Positions 1-8,581 of a DNA stretch of 64,000 nucleotides are shown in pieces. Origin of the DNA: Gammaproteobacteria bacterium (GTDB lineage Bacteria; Pseudomonadota; Gammaproteobacteria; S012-40); the NCBI GenBank assembly GCA_029881255.1, contig JAOUMY010000015.1, forward strand, positions 1-64,000. The letters run 5' to 3'. A program made the translations under genes and the position numbers. The notes beneath the pieces were generated by a model. It saw only the letters and a program-made list of their open reading frames with translations, did no database searches and was not told the DNA's origin. The first letter of the stretch is position 1. Every line of letters starts with the position of its first letter.

Positions 1-2194
1 TCGCAAGAATGAACATGTTCTTGTCGTCAGCGCAGCTGCGGCTTGGCCATGCGGCACACTTGTCAGCACTGGTTACCTGGTTACGGTTGATGCGGTTCCA
101 GTCAGCGTCATAGTAGTACGATGCATAAGAAACCATCGGTGGCAAGCTGCCAACTGAACCGTCAGTGATCGCTTCACCCGTCTTCGGATTGACCAGTTTC
201 ACATTGGTAACACGTGAACGCAGACCTTTACCGTACTTGTTAAAGTTTGGCTTGTATACATCAAGATCGAAGTTCACACCACTGTAGTTGAAGAACCAAC
301 CACCGCTCCAGCCAGGAACATTCGACTGCTGTGTACCATTACCAGACAATTCCATTTCCTGTACCAGGCTGCGTGGCCATGCCATGTAATGACAGTCGTT
401 CTTCTTGTGGTTAACTTCAACAGAACCGATGAAACAACCTTTGCCGTCGCCATCGACATCGGCCGCTTCCGCTTCTGGAGAAGACGGAATTTCACCACTG
501 GCAACCATCGCACCGATAGTCAAGCTGTGGTAAACGTCATCGATAGTCACAGGACCAGGCATAATGGTGTTGTTGTAACGGAAACCACGCAGTGCACCAA
601 CATCTGCATTAGTCAACGCGCGGAATGCATCCGTGTATACATCATGCAAGGTACCTTCGATGTCTGCTGGCATCTTCAGGTTGTCCTTCTCATGCTCGTA
701 AGAGAAACGATTACGTTCCAACACGATCTGCGTAGAGGCCATCTGGAAATCCAGTGGCTTGGTCAGCGTATAACCGTTGAAAGGATTCACGAACTCATCG
801 CCTTCTGTCCAATCACCACCCGCAACCGCGCTCATGAACGGTGCTTTCGCATCTTCGATCAGATCCGCAATTTCGGCGTCTGGTGCAACAGTTTCATCGA
901 TGTCGTAACGTGTCCAATCCCAACCAGCCAGTTTGCCATTCGCGAACTCTAGCTCGATCAAGCCAACCTGCATTCCGTCCTCACCTTCTTCGACGACAAC
1001 CGTCTTGTTACCATCTTTGTTGGTAACAACCACAGGTTGACGTGTACGCTCGTGCGTATCGGAGGACAGTACCACTTCAGGAAAGCGAACACCTTCAGGC
1101 ATCACTGCGTGTTCAGCATTCCACACGCTTTCAGGGATACCGGCTTCTGACATCAATACCACCAGGTCGACGCCTTCACCCTTGTAAGGCGCGCCAGTTT
1201 GAGAGTTGATGTACTTGGTGTCGCTATCTTTTGCTGCACGCAGAATTTCCGTGAATTTCACGATTTCTGGAACGGTTTGATAGCCAACAGTACTTCCCCA
1301 CGGAGCAACTTCAGCGCCCGCTGGATTCGTAACGCTCACTTCTTTCGCTTTGTTGCGATTTGGGTGATCATCCGATGTCCACTGAATCGGCTTATTTTGT
1401 GGGAATTTCACATCACCCATACAGTTGGTGAATGTAACACCCTTGGTGACATTACTACTTACCACTTGTGGACCACGGTTCGTGGTACAACCGAGGAAGC
1501 CCACGCGAATGCCGTTAACATTTTGCACATAGTACGGATCGGTAAAATATTCACCAGCCGCTTTGGTATTTACACCTGGGCCTGGGTTTTCACCATTGTA
1601 GTAGGCATTAGCCGCAATGGTACGCCAGCGGCGTTTTTCACCATTTTGGTCGCTCATGATCGCATTTTTAGCGTTGAAACCCTGATATACCTGACCACTA
1701 GGATCCATCGGCTTCATGAACATTGAGCTGTATTCTGTTGGAGCGATAGGTCGAATATCGCCTTCTGCGCCAAACAACTGCTGATAACGGTACAGACCAT
1801 ACACGTATTCCCAGTTACCTGTTGCGAATACATCGGGAGCGAGCGCATCCCATACGTCGACAAGAGCCTTACCCTGAGTATAAGTGGCAATTGCACTACC
1901 CTGGATGGTATCACCGGTATGACCCCAGACAATCTTGCCTGCGTGGTCTTTTTTCAGTTTCTTAATGACTGTCGCCGCACGCGCCAATCCACCTTCCAAT
2001 ACGCCTGTCGCATCATCACGCGCGTTTGGATGTGTATCCAAATCACCGTGCAAATCACCGGTATGCATAATGTAGATCTTTTTTAGATCGCCATCATAGT
2101 TTTCATCCGCTGCGAATGCTGGAGTAACAGTTACTGCAGCTGTCGCTACTGCGGATGCTAATATCGATCTCCTGAACAGCTTTCCTACTTTCAT
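1..2194 (-). CDS. SoxB/5'-nucleotidase-family metallophosphatase-like protein, partial
   Basis: The frame is open from an ATG at 2194 to the window edge, 731 codons with the C-terminus missing. A purine-rich AAGGGGA lies before the ATG. Residues 1-29 form a Sec signal peptide ending AFA-AD, so the protein is exported. The N-terminal half carries the family blocks HTGDLHGD (44-51), GGLARA (68-73), GDTIQGS (94-100) and GNWEYVYG (126-133). The QGS and NWE forms resemble SoxB, the thiosulfohydrolase of the Sox pathway, more than plain 5'-nucleotidases. The later motifs are unusual: the usual SHxG reads SEAG (Glu350) and the usual GHTH reads SDTH (Asp379, His381), so two expected His ligands are replaced. 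No other sox gene is visible. A Sox role is therefore unproven, and a divergent nucleotidase or phosphatase is equally possible. Family confident, substrate unknown. Confidence 0.8.
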   Translation of the reverse strand, partial: MKVGKLFRRSILASAVATAAVTVTPAFAADENYDGDLKKIYIMHTGDLHGDLDTHPNARDDATGVLEGGLARAATVIKKLKKDHAGKIVWGHTGDTIQGSAIATYTQGKALVDVWDALAPDVFATGNWEYVYGLYRYQQLFGAEGDIRPIAPTEYSSMFMKPMDPSGQVYQGFNAKNAIMSDQNGEKRRWRTIAANAYYNGENPGPGVNTKAAGEYFTDPYYVQNVNGIRVGFLGCTTNRGPQVVSSNVTKGVTFTNCMGDVKFPQNKPIQWTSDDHPNRNKAKEVSVTNPAGAEVAPWGSTVGYQTVPEIVKFTEILRAAKDSDTKYINSQTGAPYKGEGVDLVVLMSEAGIPESVWNAEHAVMPEGVRFPEVVLSSDTHERTRQPVVVTNKDGNKTVVVEEGEDGMQVGLIELEFANGKLAGWDWTRYDIDETVAPDAEIADLIEDAKAPFMSAVAGGDWTEGDEFVNPFNGYTLTKPLDFQMASTQIVLERNRFSYEHEKDNLKMPADIEGTLHDVYTDAFRALTNADVGALRGFRYNNTIMPGPVTIDDVYHSLTIGAMVASGEIPSSPEAEAADVDGDGKGCFIGSVEVNHKKNDCHYMAWPRSLVQEMELSGNGTQQSNVPGWSGGWFFNYSGVNFDLDVYKPNFNKYGKGLRSRVTNVKLVNPKTGEAITDGSVGSLPPMVSYASYYYDADWNRINRNQVTSADKCAAWPSRSCADDKNMFILA

Positions 2195-2564
2195 ATAAAA
2201 AATCCCCTTTTTTTTAAAACAAAATAACGCGCAAAATTTTTCCTCTGCGAGTTGCAACACCAAACGCGGATACCGAAAACGTGAACTTTCGGAACTGACG
2301 TTAGTTTTGCGGTGGGGATTGGACCGCGGGACAGATTAAGATGTCAAGTTAATTCATTAATATTATTAGCTTTTCAGGCTTTTGATGCCTACAATACATC
2401 AATATAATTAGGTTTATTATTTAATTTACTGATTAAACTATGGTTTTTGCCGTTTCTTTCCGCTACTTTTTTATCAAACTCAAGAAGATATCGTCTATTT
2501 GTCGTTAGTTCGCGACAATTAATACCCTATTCAAGACGGATAGGGACAGACACATTTAAAAATA
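2195..2564. other. AT-rich intergenic region upstream of the SoxB-like gene
   Basis: About 370 bases separate the end of the CAP lipoprotein gene from the start of the SoxB-like gene, both on the minus strand. The part near the start codon is very T/A-rich. A TTGACA hexamer occurs on the minus strand around 2350, but I find no convincing -10 at 17 bases. Near 2498-2517 there is a short inverted repeat (TTGTCG and CGACAA, 8-base loop) without a T-run. No coding sequence, RNA gene or clear terminator was recognised. Confidence 0.5.
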
Positions 2565-3890
2565 TCACTGTAGTGTCACATTAATAGTTCGACTACCATT
2601 CAAGACCACCGTGATCTCGTCGCCTGCATTTCCAAGAACATCGATACTTAAGGTGTTGTAGTCGACATAATCTACGGTGACATCAATGTTGGAAAGATGT
2701 GCGGTATCGAATTGTGACATGATGTCTGTGCCGTCTTTCGGAACGAAGTAAATGAAGCTTTTACCACTTTTGGAAATCGTGACATCGTTTTGTTTACTCG
2801 TTAAACGATAAACTGGCCCATCGAGTACGCGTGTTGTGAATCTCCACATAACACTCTTCTCAACACCGTCCTGTTGGTATTCCAGCTCTACACGATAACG
2901 TCTTCCCCATTCCAGTCGTTCCAGTGGAAATAAGGCAAAATCCAACTCGCTAAAATTCCCGTTTGGATCGTTTGTCGCGTCCATAAGGTGAGTACTAAGC
3001 ACGTATGAATAAGTGGATTCGTCATATAGGTGAAAAGCGGTGATACTGGCGTTCTGCACTTTAGCAGGATTGAATTGCACAGAAATGGGATTGCCAGATA
3101 CAGAATGATTTGGCAAAGGATCAGGCGTTTCTTCGTAAAATGCTGGAGGAATGTCTACTGCGTTTTGCTGCGGCCAGACGATCATTTCTGGATTTAGTTG
3201 AGCGATTTCATTAACCGCACCATCAACAACCGTCGCCGAAATATTAAACTTAGGAGAACAGATATCAGGATAATAACTACCACTACTTATGGCTGACTCC
3301 GTTTGGCAAACCTGATTCACTCGGCTATTTCCCATGTTGTGAACCAAAATGTCCAGGGAGGTGGCTTGTGGCGAAACATAGTGGATGCCGATTTCGTCGT
3401 ACGTCACATTAAACAAAGTGAAGCGGTGATAAATCGCAGACATCAGATTGTCCATTGCGCCTGTTTGTGTGCGCGAATTGGCTATCCCCTCGCCCACGTT
3501 ATACGTGCTGTAGCCAACGCTCACTGCTCGATCTCCAGCATGAACCCCTGTATACCCAGGCATACCCAGCGTTTCCTCATGCTGGATAATGCCGTTGTTA
3601 AGACTGAGATATTCGGCATGATTAACCGCTGACGCGACGAGAAATGAATTTTGCGTCACTTCAATCATCCCGGCGTTAGTGCGTAATAGATTGATATAAT
3701 CATAGGGATCTTCGACGCCAACCGTACTCGTGTTTCCAAGATCCGGCAGTTCGTCTCCTGCCCATTCATTCGCTACGATGGGTGTAAATTTGCAGGCAGA
3801 TAAAGCCAAACACATCACAACAATCGTTAGACAGCCTCTTAATTTCGAACTGAGTCCTATTCGATATTCTGTGTTAAGCGCTTCAGTCAT
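2565..3890 (-). CDS. CAP/SCP-domain lipoprotein with an Ig-like C-terminal domain
   Basis: About 441 residues. I chose the ATG at 3890 because AGGGA lies upstream and it leaves a normal signal peptide; an in-frame start at 3965 would add 25 unlikely residues. A hydrophobic stretch ends in the lipobox LSAC, with the modified Cys about residue 33, so this is probably a membrane-anchored lipoprotein. The next 150 residues look like a CAP (SCP/PR-1) domain: an N-terminal YINLLRTNAGM helix, HAEYLSLN, PGYTGVHAGDRA, then VGEGIA and YHRFTLF. Residues around 280-370 resemble the Ig-like SbsA-type module found in bacterial surface proteins, followed by a short beta-rich tail. CAP proteins bind lipids or act as peptidases or toxins in various organisms. 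No function can be assigned here. It is monocistronic and divergent from the next gene. Confidence 0.75.
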   Translation of the reverse strand: MTEALNTEYRIGLSSKLRGCLTIVVMCLALSACKFTPIVANEWAGDELPDLGNTSTVGVEDPYDYINLLRTNAGMIEVTQNSFLVASAVNHAEYLSLNNGIIQHEETLGMPGYTGVHAGDRAVSVGYSTYNVGEGIANSRTQTGAMDNLMSAIYHRFTLFNVTYDEIGIHYVSPQATSLDILVHNMGNSRVNQVCQTESAISSGSYYPDICSPKFNISATVVDGAVNEIAQLNPEMIVWPQQNAVDIPPAFYEETPDPLPNHSVSGNPISVQFNPAKVQNASITAFHLYDESTYSYVLSTHLMDATNDPNGNFSELDFALFPLERLEWGRRYRVELEYQQDGVEKSVMWRFTTRVLDGPVYRLTSKQNDVTISKSGKSFIYFVPKDGTDIMSQFDTAHLSNIDVTVDYVDYNTLSIDVLGNAGDEITVVLNGSRTINVTLQ

Positions 3891-4146
3891 TGGCTTTCTT
3901 TCCCTGTCTATGTTCGTCGCAGCAATGCTGCAACCATCAAATTCAATGCCAGGATAGATCGCCAATTCTCAATATTCAGCCTCATCGAAAAACCAGATCA
4001 ATTCAGGTACTTCATTCATAACATATTCACTTGCCTCAACAATTTTGCATTTGTATAGTACGTGCCACAAGTTCGGTTAATCCGGCGCGAACCATGCTAA
4101 GGTTTTCTTGTCACAGGGCTGTAACAACAACGAAGAGGAATGAATT

Positions 4147-4629
4147 ATGAGTCTTGTCCCCGATTGTCAACGTATCAGTAATTCTTCACTGGGCCAGGAA
4201 CTGGAGCTGGATGAGTGCAAGGTGTTGGCAGGCGTGATGTCAGCTGTTTCGCTCAAAAAAGGAGAAACACTCGCATCCCGTGGCGACAAAAATACTGCTC
4301 TGTATCTATTGGTAGAAGGCAAGTTGGACGTCATTAGTGAAGTCGAGGGTGAGGATAAGACTGTCTACACCATGGTACCGGGAGAATGCTCAGGAACCCG
4401 CGCGTTCGTAGATAGAAATTCACGCAAGGCAACGTTGAAAGCGACGGTAGACAGCGTTGTCTACTCCATGGTGCCAGACAAATTCGAAACCTTACTCGAC
4501 TCGCATCCGAGAGTTGTCTACAAGGTGATGCGCGCCATCTTTCGTATTACGCATAAAAATCTGATGAAGATGAATATGGAAAGTCAGCAATTGGCCAATT
4601 ACATCAGCAAGAGTGGTGGTAGATATTAA
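4147..4629 (+). CDS. Stand-alone cyclic nucleotide-binding domain protein
   Basis: A 160-residue cytosolic protein with AGAGGA upstream of the ATG. It is essentially one cNMP-binding (Crp N-terminal type) beta-roll: GETLASRGD at about 38-46, LYLLVEGKLDVI, then PGECSGTRAF followed by RKATLKA where the phosphate-binding cassette lies. A helical tail follows. There is no helix-turn-helix, kinase or transporter domain, so it is not a transcription factor by itself. It could relay a nucleotide signal through a partner or may have lost ligand binding. Its end lies only 6 bases from the end of the convergent HDOD gene. HDOD and cNMP-binding proteins often occur near each other in signalling loci, but a functional link here is inference. 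Confidence 0.8.
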   Translation: MSLVPDCQRISNSSLGQELELDECKVLAGVMSAVSLKKGETLASRGDKNTALYLLVEGKLDVISEVEGEDKTVYTMVPGECSGTRAFVDRNSRKATLKATVDSVVYSMVPDKFETLLDSHPRVVYKVMRAIFRITHKNLMKMNMESQQLANYISKSGGRY

Positions 4630-4635
4630 GCGAGA

Positions 4636-5487
4636 TTAGTTCGCCAGCAGGTGCTGGAGTTCTTTCATCTCGTCTTTAGCTTCCGCCAGTAATTCCATGC
4701 TTGCGCCTGGGCCTAGCTTAAACACAGGAAATTTCCCCATCGCCGGCAACTCTTCCAATGACGGCAACTCCTCTGCCTCTGGTTTGCCAAAGGCCGCATG
4801 GATTTGCGATACAAGAACTACGTCACCGTAGTCTGGGGTTTCCACAGGATCTCGATACCAATCCTCTGCTGCCTCAATCACGTCGACAAATTCCGTATCA
4901 AAACGCCAGTTGGACAATACCAATTTACCCAAGGCGACTCTTAGCTCCCGCTCCATACGAAATATCGCCTCAGGATCTTTGAGAAGATCGGCACGGCGTT
5001 CAAGATACCCCAATAGCGGTAGGACACCTACATCATGGATTAATGCCGCCAGCATGGCGTGATCGGGATGTAGCTTAGGGGTAATACGGGCCAATATAAA
5101 CGCAATCGAAGCGACCTGGACGCTGTGCTTCCAAAGTTGCTCGACTCGCTTGCGCGTGGGCGCGCTTCGGGCCGTAAACGCGCGACGCAAGGCGAAGCTG
5201 GTTACCAGGTTTTTAGTAACATCTAAACCCAGGCGGGTAATTGCTTTGTGACAATCGTCGACAGGTTTAACCCCGCGATACATAGGACTATTGGCGATTT
5301 GAATCAACCTGGCAGTCAATGGGATATCACTCTGAATAATCTTACTAATCACCATGATATCCGCATTTTCCTTGGCAATAGCCTTGCGTACCCTCAGGGC
5401 AATATCCGGCAGCCCGGGGAGCATCTGTTCTCCGGACTTAAGCATCTCAGTGATTTCGATTAAAATTTCGCCTGGATTACTACTCAT
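4636..5487 (-). CDS. HDOD domain signalling protein
   Basis: 283 residues, cytosolic, with AGAGAAG before the ATG. The HDOD fold is recognisable from LPGLPDIALRVRKA near residue 20, DIPLTARLIQIANSP (an HDOD hallmark), the AITRLGLDVTKNLV helix and the later HAMLAALIHDVGVLPLL segment. HDOD domains resemble HD phosphohydrolases but usually lack the full metal site; they act in signalling, motility and stress circuits and are rarely characterised biochemically. There is no fused response regulator or GGDEF/EAL domain. The gene lies downstream of nuoN in the same direction with a 96-base gap, so read-through from the nuo operon is possible, but a functional tie to complex I is not implied. Confidence 0.85.
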   Translation of the reverse strand: MSSNPGEILIEITEMLKSGEQMLPGLPDIALRVRKAIAKENADIMVISKIIQSDIPLTARLIQIANSPMYRGVKPVDDCHKAITRLGLDVTKNLVTSFALRRAFTARSAPTRKRVEQLWKHSVQVASIAFILARITPKLHPDHAMLAALIHDVGVLPLLGYLERRADLLKDPEAIFRMERELRVALGKLVLSNWRFDTEFVDVIEAAEDWYRDPVETPDYGDVVLVSQIHAAFGKPEAEELPSLEELPAMGKFPVFKLGPGASMELLAEAKDEMKELQHLLAN

Positions 5488-5552
5488 ACACTTCTCTGTG
5501 TCGAATTACCTTTCTATCGACAGATAAGCTATGAAACTACAGGAATTGATCA

Positions 5553-5574
5553 GGGACACGACAGCGCGTGCCCC
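5553..5574 (-). other. Hairpin just downstream of nuoN
   Basis: An 8-bp stem with one G-U pair (GGGGCACG and CGTGTCCC, 6-base loop) begins about 9 bases after the nuoN stop codon, read on the minus strand. No run of T follows it, so it is not a classical intrinsic terminator. It may protect the 3' end or pause transcription. Confidence 0.3.
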
Positions 5575-5583
5575 AGTAACACA

Positions 5584-7020
5584 TCAGGAAAAAATATTGG
5601 TACATGCCGTAATCAATGCACCTGGGAATATTCCAAGTAGCAGTACTGCAAGACCATTTACACTAATTGCCGCCCGCATATCCACCCCAGCACGTATGGG
5701 CTCATGATCCGTGGCCTTATCAAAGTACATCAGTTTGATGACCCGTAGATAATAGAATGCGCCAACGATGGAAAATATCACTGCGACAATCGCTAACCAT
5801 ACATGCCCTGCATCAACAACTGCCTGTAACACAGCCAATTTGGCGTAAAAACCGAGAGTCGGCGGCACGCCAGCCATGGAAAACATCAAAATCAACATAA
5901 TCAGAGCAAACCAGGGGCTGCGCTCATTAAGACCCTTGAAGTCTTCCAGCTCTTCCGCCTCAAACCCCTTGCGGCTCAACAGCAATATCATTCCAAAACC
6001 GCCCAGGCCCATCAAACCATAGGCAATCGTGTAAAACATGGCGGCGCTATAACCGTCCTTACTGCTTGACAGCACGCCTAGAAATAAGAATCCCATATGC
6101 GCTATCGTCGAATACGCCAGCATGCGTTTGATATTGGTTTGCGCAATCGCGACCACATTACCAATGACGAGTGACAGCACTGCCAATATCATCAGTAAAT
6201 CATCCCACTGGCCGTGCAGACCGCCCATTCCTTCGACCAGCATACGCATCACCATCGCGAAACCAGCAAGCTTCGGCGCTGTACCGATATAGAGTGTTAC
6301 GGCGGTTGGTGCGCCATGATAGACATCGGGCACCCACATATGAAATGGCACAGCACCTAGCTTAAAGGCCAGACCTACAACAGTGAACACCAGTCCGAGC
6401 AGTAACACCATATCCTTTTCTGTGGAAGCAGCGACGTGCTGACCCAGCTTGCTAATGTCCAGAGTGCCTGACGCACCATATAGCATTGACATTCCGTACA
6501 GCAGCAAACCGGAGGCTAATGCTCCAAGTATGAAATATTTCATTGCTGCTTCAGTCGCTCGCGCCGAGTCACGCTGCAAGGCGACCATGGCATACAGAGA
6601 CAGTGATAAAAGCTCCAGGCCAAGATATAAAGAAATCATGTTGTGGGCAGAGACCATCACATTCATACCCAGTACACCGAACAATGCCAGTACCAGAAAT
6701 TCGCCTTTGAACAAATTTCGATCCATCAGGTATTGGCGTGAATAGATGAGCGTGCCTATCGTCAAAAGATAAATAAACATCTTGAGCATAACGCCCATCT
6801 GATCACTGATAAATGTCCCGGACAATACAATTTCGGGCGCATCTGGCATTAGCTGAAAACTAATTACTCCCGCCCCAATCAGGGACAAAATCGACAGCGC
6901 GTAAACAATAGCGCGCATATCCTCGCCAAGATAGACATCGAGCAGCAGGATGATACACGCCATGCTGAGCAAAAAGATCTCAGGCAATAGTGGTACAAAT
7001 TCGGTTAACGCAACACTCAT
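5584..7020 (-). CDS. nuoN: NADH-quinone oxidoreductase subunit N
   Basis: About 478 residues, the third antiporter-like membrane subunit of complex I and the last gene of the operon. It is a multi-TM protein with the proton-channel signature regions: the LELLSLSLYAM segment in TM5 with its Glu, the KLGAVPFHMWVPDVYHGAPT block and the KRMLAYSTIAHMG segment. I placed the start at the ATG at 7020, which has AAGAG seven bases upstream, rather than an in-frame TTG two codons earlier. It starts 11 bases after nuoM ends. Known role: proton pumping in the membrane arm during NADH oxidation. Length matches the family. Confidence 0.97.
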   Translation of the reverse strand: MSVALTEFVPLLPEIFLLSMACIILLLDVYLGEDMRAIVYALSILSLIGAGVISFQLMPDAPEIVLSGTFISDQMGVMLKMFIYLLTIGTLIYSRQYLMDRNLFKGEFLVLALFGVLGMNVMVSAHNMISLYLGLELLSLSLYAMVALQRDSARATEAAMKYFILGALASGLLLYGMSMLYGASGTLDISKLGQHVAASTEKDMVLLLGLVFTVVGLAFKLGAVPFHMWVPDVYHGAPTAVTLYIGTAPKLAGFAMVMRMLVEGMGGLHGQWDDLLMILAVLSLVIGNVVAIAQTNIKRMLAYSTIAHMGFLFLGVLSSSKDGYSAAMFYTIAYGLMGLGGFGMILLLSRKGFEAEELEDFKGLNERSPWFALIMLILMFSMAGVPPTLGFYAKLAVLQAVVDAGHVWLAIVAVIFSIVGAFYYLRVIKLMYFDKATDHEPIRAGVDMRAAISVNGLAVLLLGIFPGALITACTNIFS

Positions 7021-7031
7021 GTACAAATCTC

Positions 7032-8555
7032 TTACGGTAGTTTTGGATCAGTGATATGAACCAGTAAATTATCCACACTGGCGTGCATAACCTCCAGCAA
7101 TGGATTTGGCCACACACCAATCAACAAGGTAAATGCGGCGAGTGTTCCAAGGAATATCCACTCGCGTAAGTTAATATCTTTCAGTTTGGCGACATTGTCA
7201 TTGGCGACTTCACCAAAGAATACGCGCTTGACCATCCATAGCGTATAGGCCGCACCGATAATCAGGGTCGTTGCTGCCAGGAAGGCAATCCAGAAATTTG
7301 CTTTTACAGACGCCAAAATAACCATGAATTCGCCAACGAAGGCAGAAGTACCTGGAAGGCCTGCATTGGCCATGGCAAACAACACCGCGAAGGCGGCAAA
7401 GGCCGGCATCGTATTTGTTACACCGCCATAGGCAGAAATGTCACGGCTGTGCATTCGGTCATACAGTACGCCGACACACAGGAACAATGCGCCTGATACA
7501 AAACCATGAGAAATCATTTGTACCATCGCACCTTCGATACCCATGGCCGCACCCTGCATGGTGCCATTATTGGTTTCGTAAATCATGAATGGAATAAAGA
7601 AACCGAGCGTAACAAATCCCATATGCGAGATTGACGAGTAAGCGATAAGCTTCTTCATATCCTGCTGAACCAGGGCGACAAAACCGATATAAACGACTGC
7701 TATCAAAGACAGCGTAATCATGAGCCAGTCGAGTTCATTACTCGCCGCAGGCGTGATCGGCAAACTGAAACGCAGAAAACCGTAGGCACCCATTTTCAAC
7801 ATGATCGCCGCCAGTATCACCGAACCACCTGTTGGCGCTTCAACGTGTGCATCCGGCAACCAGGTATGTACTGGCCACATGGGCACCTTAACTGCGAAAG
7901 CAATCAGGAAGGCCAGGAAGATAAGTATCTGCTCGTTCATGCCCAGTTTGAGGTCATGAAAATCGAGTATGCCAAAGCTGCCAGACTGAACATACATATA
8001 GATCAGCGCCACTAACATGAACACCGATCCGAGAAAGGTATATAAAAAGAATTTAATAGTGGCGTAGACGCGACGTACTCCACCCCACATACCGATAACC
8101 AGGAACATCGGTATCAACATCGCTTCCCAGAATACATAGAAAAGCACCGAATCCAAGGCAGCAAAAACGCCAACCATCATACCTTCCATGATAAGAAAGG
8201 CTGCCATGTACTGAGCGGTTTTATACTGGATAACTTCCCAGGCTGAAATGATGACCAGAACAGTAGTGAACGTCGTGAGTACAATTAGCGGCATGGAAAT
8301 ACCATCCACGCCGAGGTGATAAAACACATTGAAACTGCTGATCCACGAAACTTTTTCAACAAACTGCATCTCTGCAGTCGTGATATTGAAACCCGTGAAC
8401 AGTGGGATAGACAAGACAAACGTTAATAACGAAACTAAAAGTGACAGGCCACGCGTGATACCTGCACTTTTGTCCGACCCCGTGGCCAGTACCAGCATAC
8501 CGCCAAATATCGGTAGCCAGATTACGATACTGAGTAATGGTAAATCAGAAAACAT
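7032..8555 (-). CDS. nuoM: NADH-quinone oxidoreductase subunit M
   Basis: 507 residues, an antiporter-like membrane subunit of complex I. Diagnostic stretches include FYVFWEAMLIPMFLVIG with the conserved TM5 Glu, AVKVPMWPVHTWLPDAHVEAP, KKLIAYSSISHMGFV and GLPGTSAFVGEF. These are the conserved charged and half-helix regions that form one proton channel. The gene sits between nuoL and nuoN, with a 26-base gap after nuoL. Nothing looks truncated or displaced. Confidence 0.97.
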   Translation of the reverse strand: MFSDLPLLSIVIWLPIFGGMLVLATGSDKSAGITRGLSLLVSLLTFVLSIPLFTGFNITTAEMQFVEKVSWISSFNVFYHLGVDGISMPLIVLTTFTTVLVIISAWEVIQYKTAQYMAAFLIMEGMMVGVFAALDSVLFYVFWEAMLIPMFLVIGMWGGVRRVYATIKFFLYTFLGSVFMLVALIYMYVQSGSFGILDFHDLKLGMNEQILIFLAFLIAFAVKVPMWPVHTWLPDAHVEAPTGGSVILAAIMLKMGAYGFLRFSLPITPAASNELDWLMITLSLIAVVYIGFVALVQQDMKKLIAYSSISHMGFVTLGFFIPFMIYETNNGTMQGAAMGIEGAMVQMISHGFVSGALFLCVGVLYDRMHSRDISAYGGVTNTMPAFAAFAVLFAMANAGLPGTSAFVGEFMVILASVKANFWIAFLAATTLIIGAAYTLWMVKRVFFGEVANDNVAKLKDINLREWIFLGTLAAFTLLIGVWPNPLLEVMHASVDNLLVHITDPKLP

Positions 8556-8581
8556 TCAGTCGTGTCCTTTCCTTGCGGGCC

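Noticed and set aside
389-952. 187-codon plus-strand frame at the left edge
   Set aside because: It lies antisense to the open, signal-peptide-bearing SoxB-like frame and has no ribosome site or family motif.
1199-1726. 175-codon plus-strand frame
   Set aside because: Antisense shadow of the same SoxB-like gene; composition unlike a protein.
2320-2360. Pho box upstream of the SoxB-like gene
   Set aside because: A CTGTC and a TTGACA occur near each other but the 11-base repeat phase of a Pho box is not met.
5553-5574. Intrinsic terminator of the nuo operon
   Set aside because: Stem is good but no T-run follows; kept only as an unnamed hairpin.
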